DNA from: Deltaproteobacteria bacterium
GTDB lineage: Bacteria > Desulfobacterota > Binatia > UBA9968
Assembly (NCBI GenBank): GCA_020027655.1
Contig: JAHKKJ010000341.1
Coordinates: 1 to 5,073 of the forward strand
Direction: 5' to 3'
Length of the DNA: 5,073 bases
Numbering within the stretch: the first letter of the stretch is position 1; every line of letters starts with the position of its first letter. The notes under the pieces were generated by a model. It did not search any database, was not told the origin of the DNA, and worked only from the letters and a program-made list of their open reading frames with translations. Position numbers and translations under genes: made by a program. Positions 4,626 to 5,073 of the stretch are shown one piece after another.

Positions 4626-5073
4626 ATGCGTAAGGGAATTTTCGCCGTCATACCCGTTTTAATCCTGCTATTGGCTCCCAACTGGGGTGAGCTGATGGCC
4701 GCTGCCTCAAAGCCCACGCCGATCCTCTCCGGGCCGCTGGCCAAGCTGGATATCAAGGACGCTGCGATCGAAACCGCTCGGGGGAAACCCAGGGGTAAGC
4801 TAACCGTCGCCCAGCACTTCGCCTTGGACCCTGGCTGGCTCGATCCGTTGGAGCACATATACGCCCTGACACAGCAGACGTACGATTACCTGGTTCACGA
4901 CGCCCTGATCAAGCCGATGCCGCAGGGAGAGGCCACCTACAGCCTGGCTGAGCACGCCGAGCTGACGGCTGATTTTAGAAAGGCGGCGTTCCGGCTACGC
5001 CCCGGGCTCAAGTTCCACGACGGCCAGCCGCTCACCACGGCCGACGTCAAGTGGACCTATGAAAACTACAAGG
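4626..5073 (+). CDS. ABC transporter substrate-binding protein, family 5 (peptide/nickel type), N-terminal part
   Basis: 149 codons are visible before the window ends; members usually have 500-600 residues, so roughly three quarters is missing. A Sec signal peptide covers about residues 1-27 (MRKGIFAVIPVLILLL core, AAA before the likely cleavage site). The mature part has an unusually long linker (28-57), then the first family strand GKLTVAQHFALDPGWLDP, a helix with IYALTQQTYDYLVHDAL, and the signature FRLRPGLKFHDGQPLTTADVKWTYENY (residues 122-148, key residues R124, G127, K129, F130, D132, G133, P135, D140, V141). It would act in the periplasm, handing peptides or other small ligands to a two-permease, two-ATPase importer that should lie downstream. 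The codons are uninterrupted. The ligand cannot be predicted. Confidence 0.88.
   Translation, partial: MRKGIFAVIPVLILLLAPNWGELMAAASKPTPILSGPLAKLDIKDAAIETARGKPRGKLTVAQHFALDPGWLDPLEHIYALTQQTYDYLVHDALIKPMPQGEATYSLAEHAELTADFRKAAFRLRPGLKFHDGQPLTTADVKWTYENYK

Noticed and set aside
4604..4858. Minus-strand frame opposite the family 5 SBP
   Set aside because: Antisense to a clear signal peptide and SBP domain start.
1..5073. A coherent, previously undescribed multi-gene system
   Set aside because: The genes are separate units of known families (bicupin, SBPs, CsgG-like, antitoxin) with decay between them; nothing ties them together beyond the divergent promoter pair.

Overview
The window looks like a low-density, partly decayed stretch of a moderately GC-rich bacterial chromosome. 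No rRNA, tRNA or lineage marker gene is present. The mix of an iron-type (family 1) solute-binding protein, a family 5 peptide/nickel-type solute-binding protein, a CsgG-like lipoprotein and dispersed intergenic repeats would fit an environmental Gram-negative bacterium (proteobacterial or one of the uncultured soil/groundwater phyla). The lipoprotein signal plus the CsgG-type domain is the main argument for an outer membrane. Taxonomy below that is a guess.

Layout, left to right. (1) Positions 1-242 carry no convincing gene: two hairpins bracketed by a repeated 9-mer, then a dispersed repeat. (2) Positions 243-1379 (minus) encode an intact 378-residue two-cupin-domain metalloprotein related to homogentisate-dioxygenase-like bicupins. 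(3) Positions 1380-1657 are a divergent promoter region with a back-to-back pair of TTGACA boxes. (4) Positions 1658-2278 (plus) are a broken family 1 ABC solute-binding protein gene: it has a frameshift in an A8 tract, and the middle is deleted, so a signal peptide plus N-terminal lobe is joined out of frame to the authentic C-terminal tail. (5) Positions 2279-2638 are non-coding, with a small hairpin, a hexamer repeat and a likely promoter. (6) Positions 2639-3556 (plus) encode an intact CsgG/HfaB-type lipoprotein, closed by a strong hairpin terminator at 3589-3619. (7) On the minus strand at about 3641-3889 lies a short, frameshifted remnant of an unrecognised gene. (8) Positions 3958-4242 (plus) encode a Phd/YefM-type antitoxin with a palindromic operator candidate; its toxin appears to be reduced to about 24 codons overlapping the antitoxin end. 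(9) Positions 4295-4610 hold a second, rearranged copy of the dispersed repeat seen near the left end. (10) Positions 4626-5073 are the start of a family 5 ABC solute-binding protein that runs off the window.

The genes do not form one operon or an evident new system. They look like independent transcription units with a strong decay theme: one deleted SBP gene, one minus-strand remnant and one antitoxin that has outlived its toxin, interspersed with copies of the same intergenic repeat. The most useful observations are the two-lesion SBP pseudogene, the orphaned antitoxin with a stub toxin, the shared repeat family, and the bicupin whose two metal sites have identical spacing but differ by Glu versus Asp.
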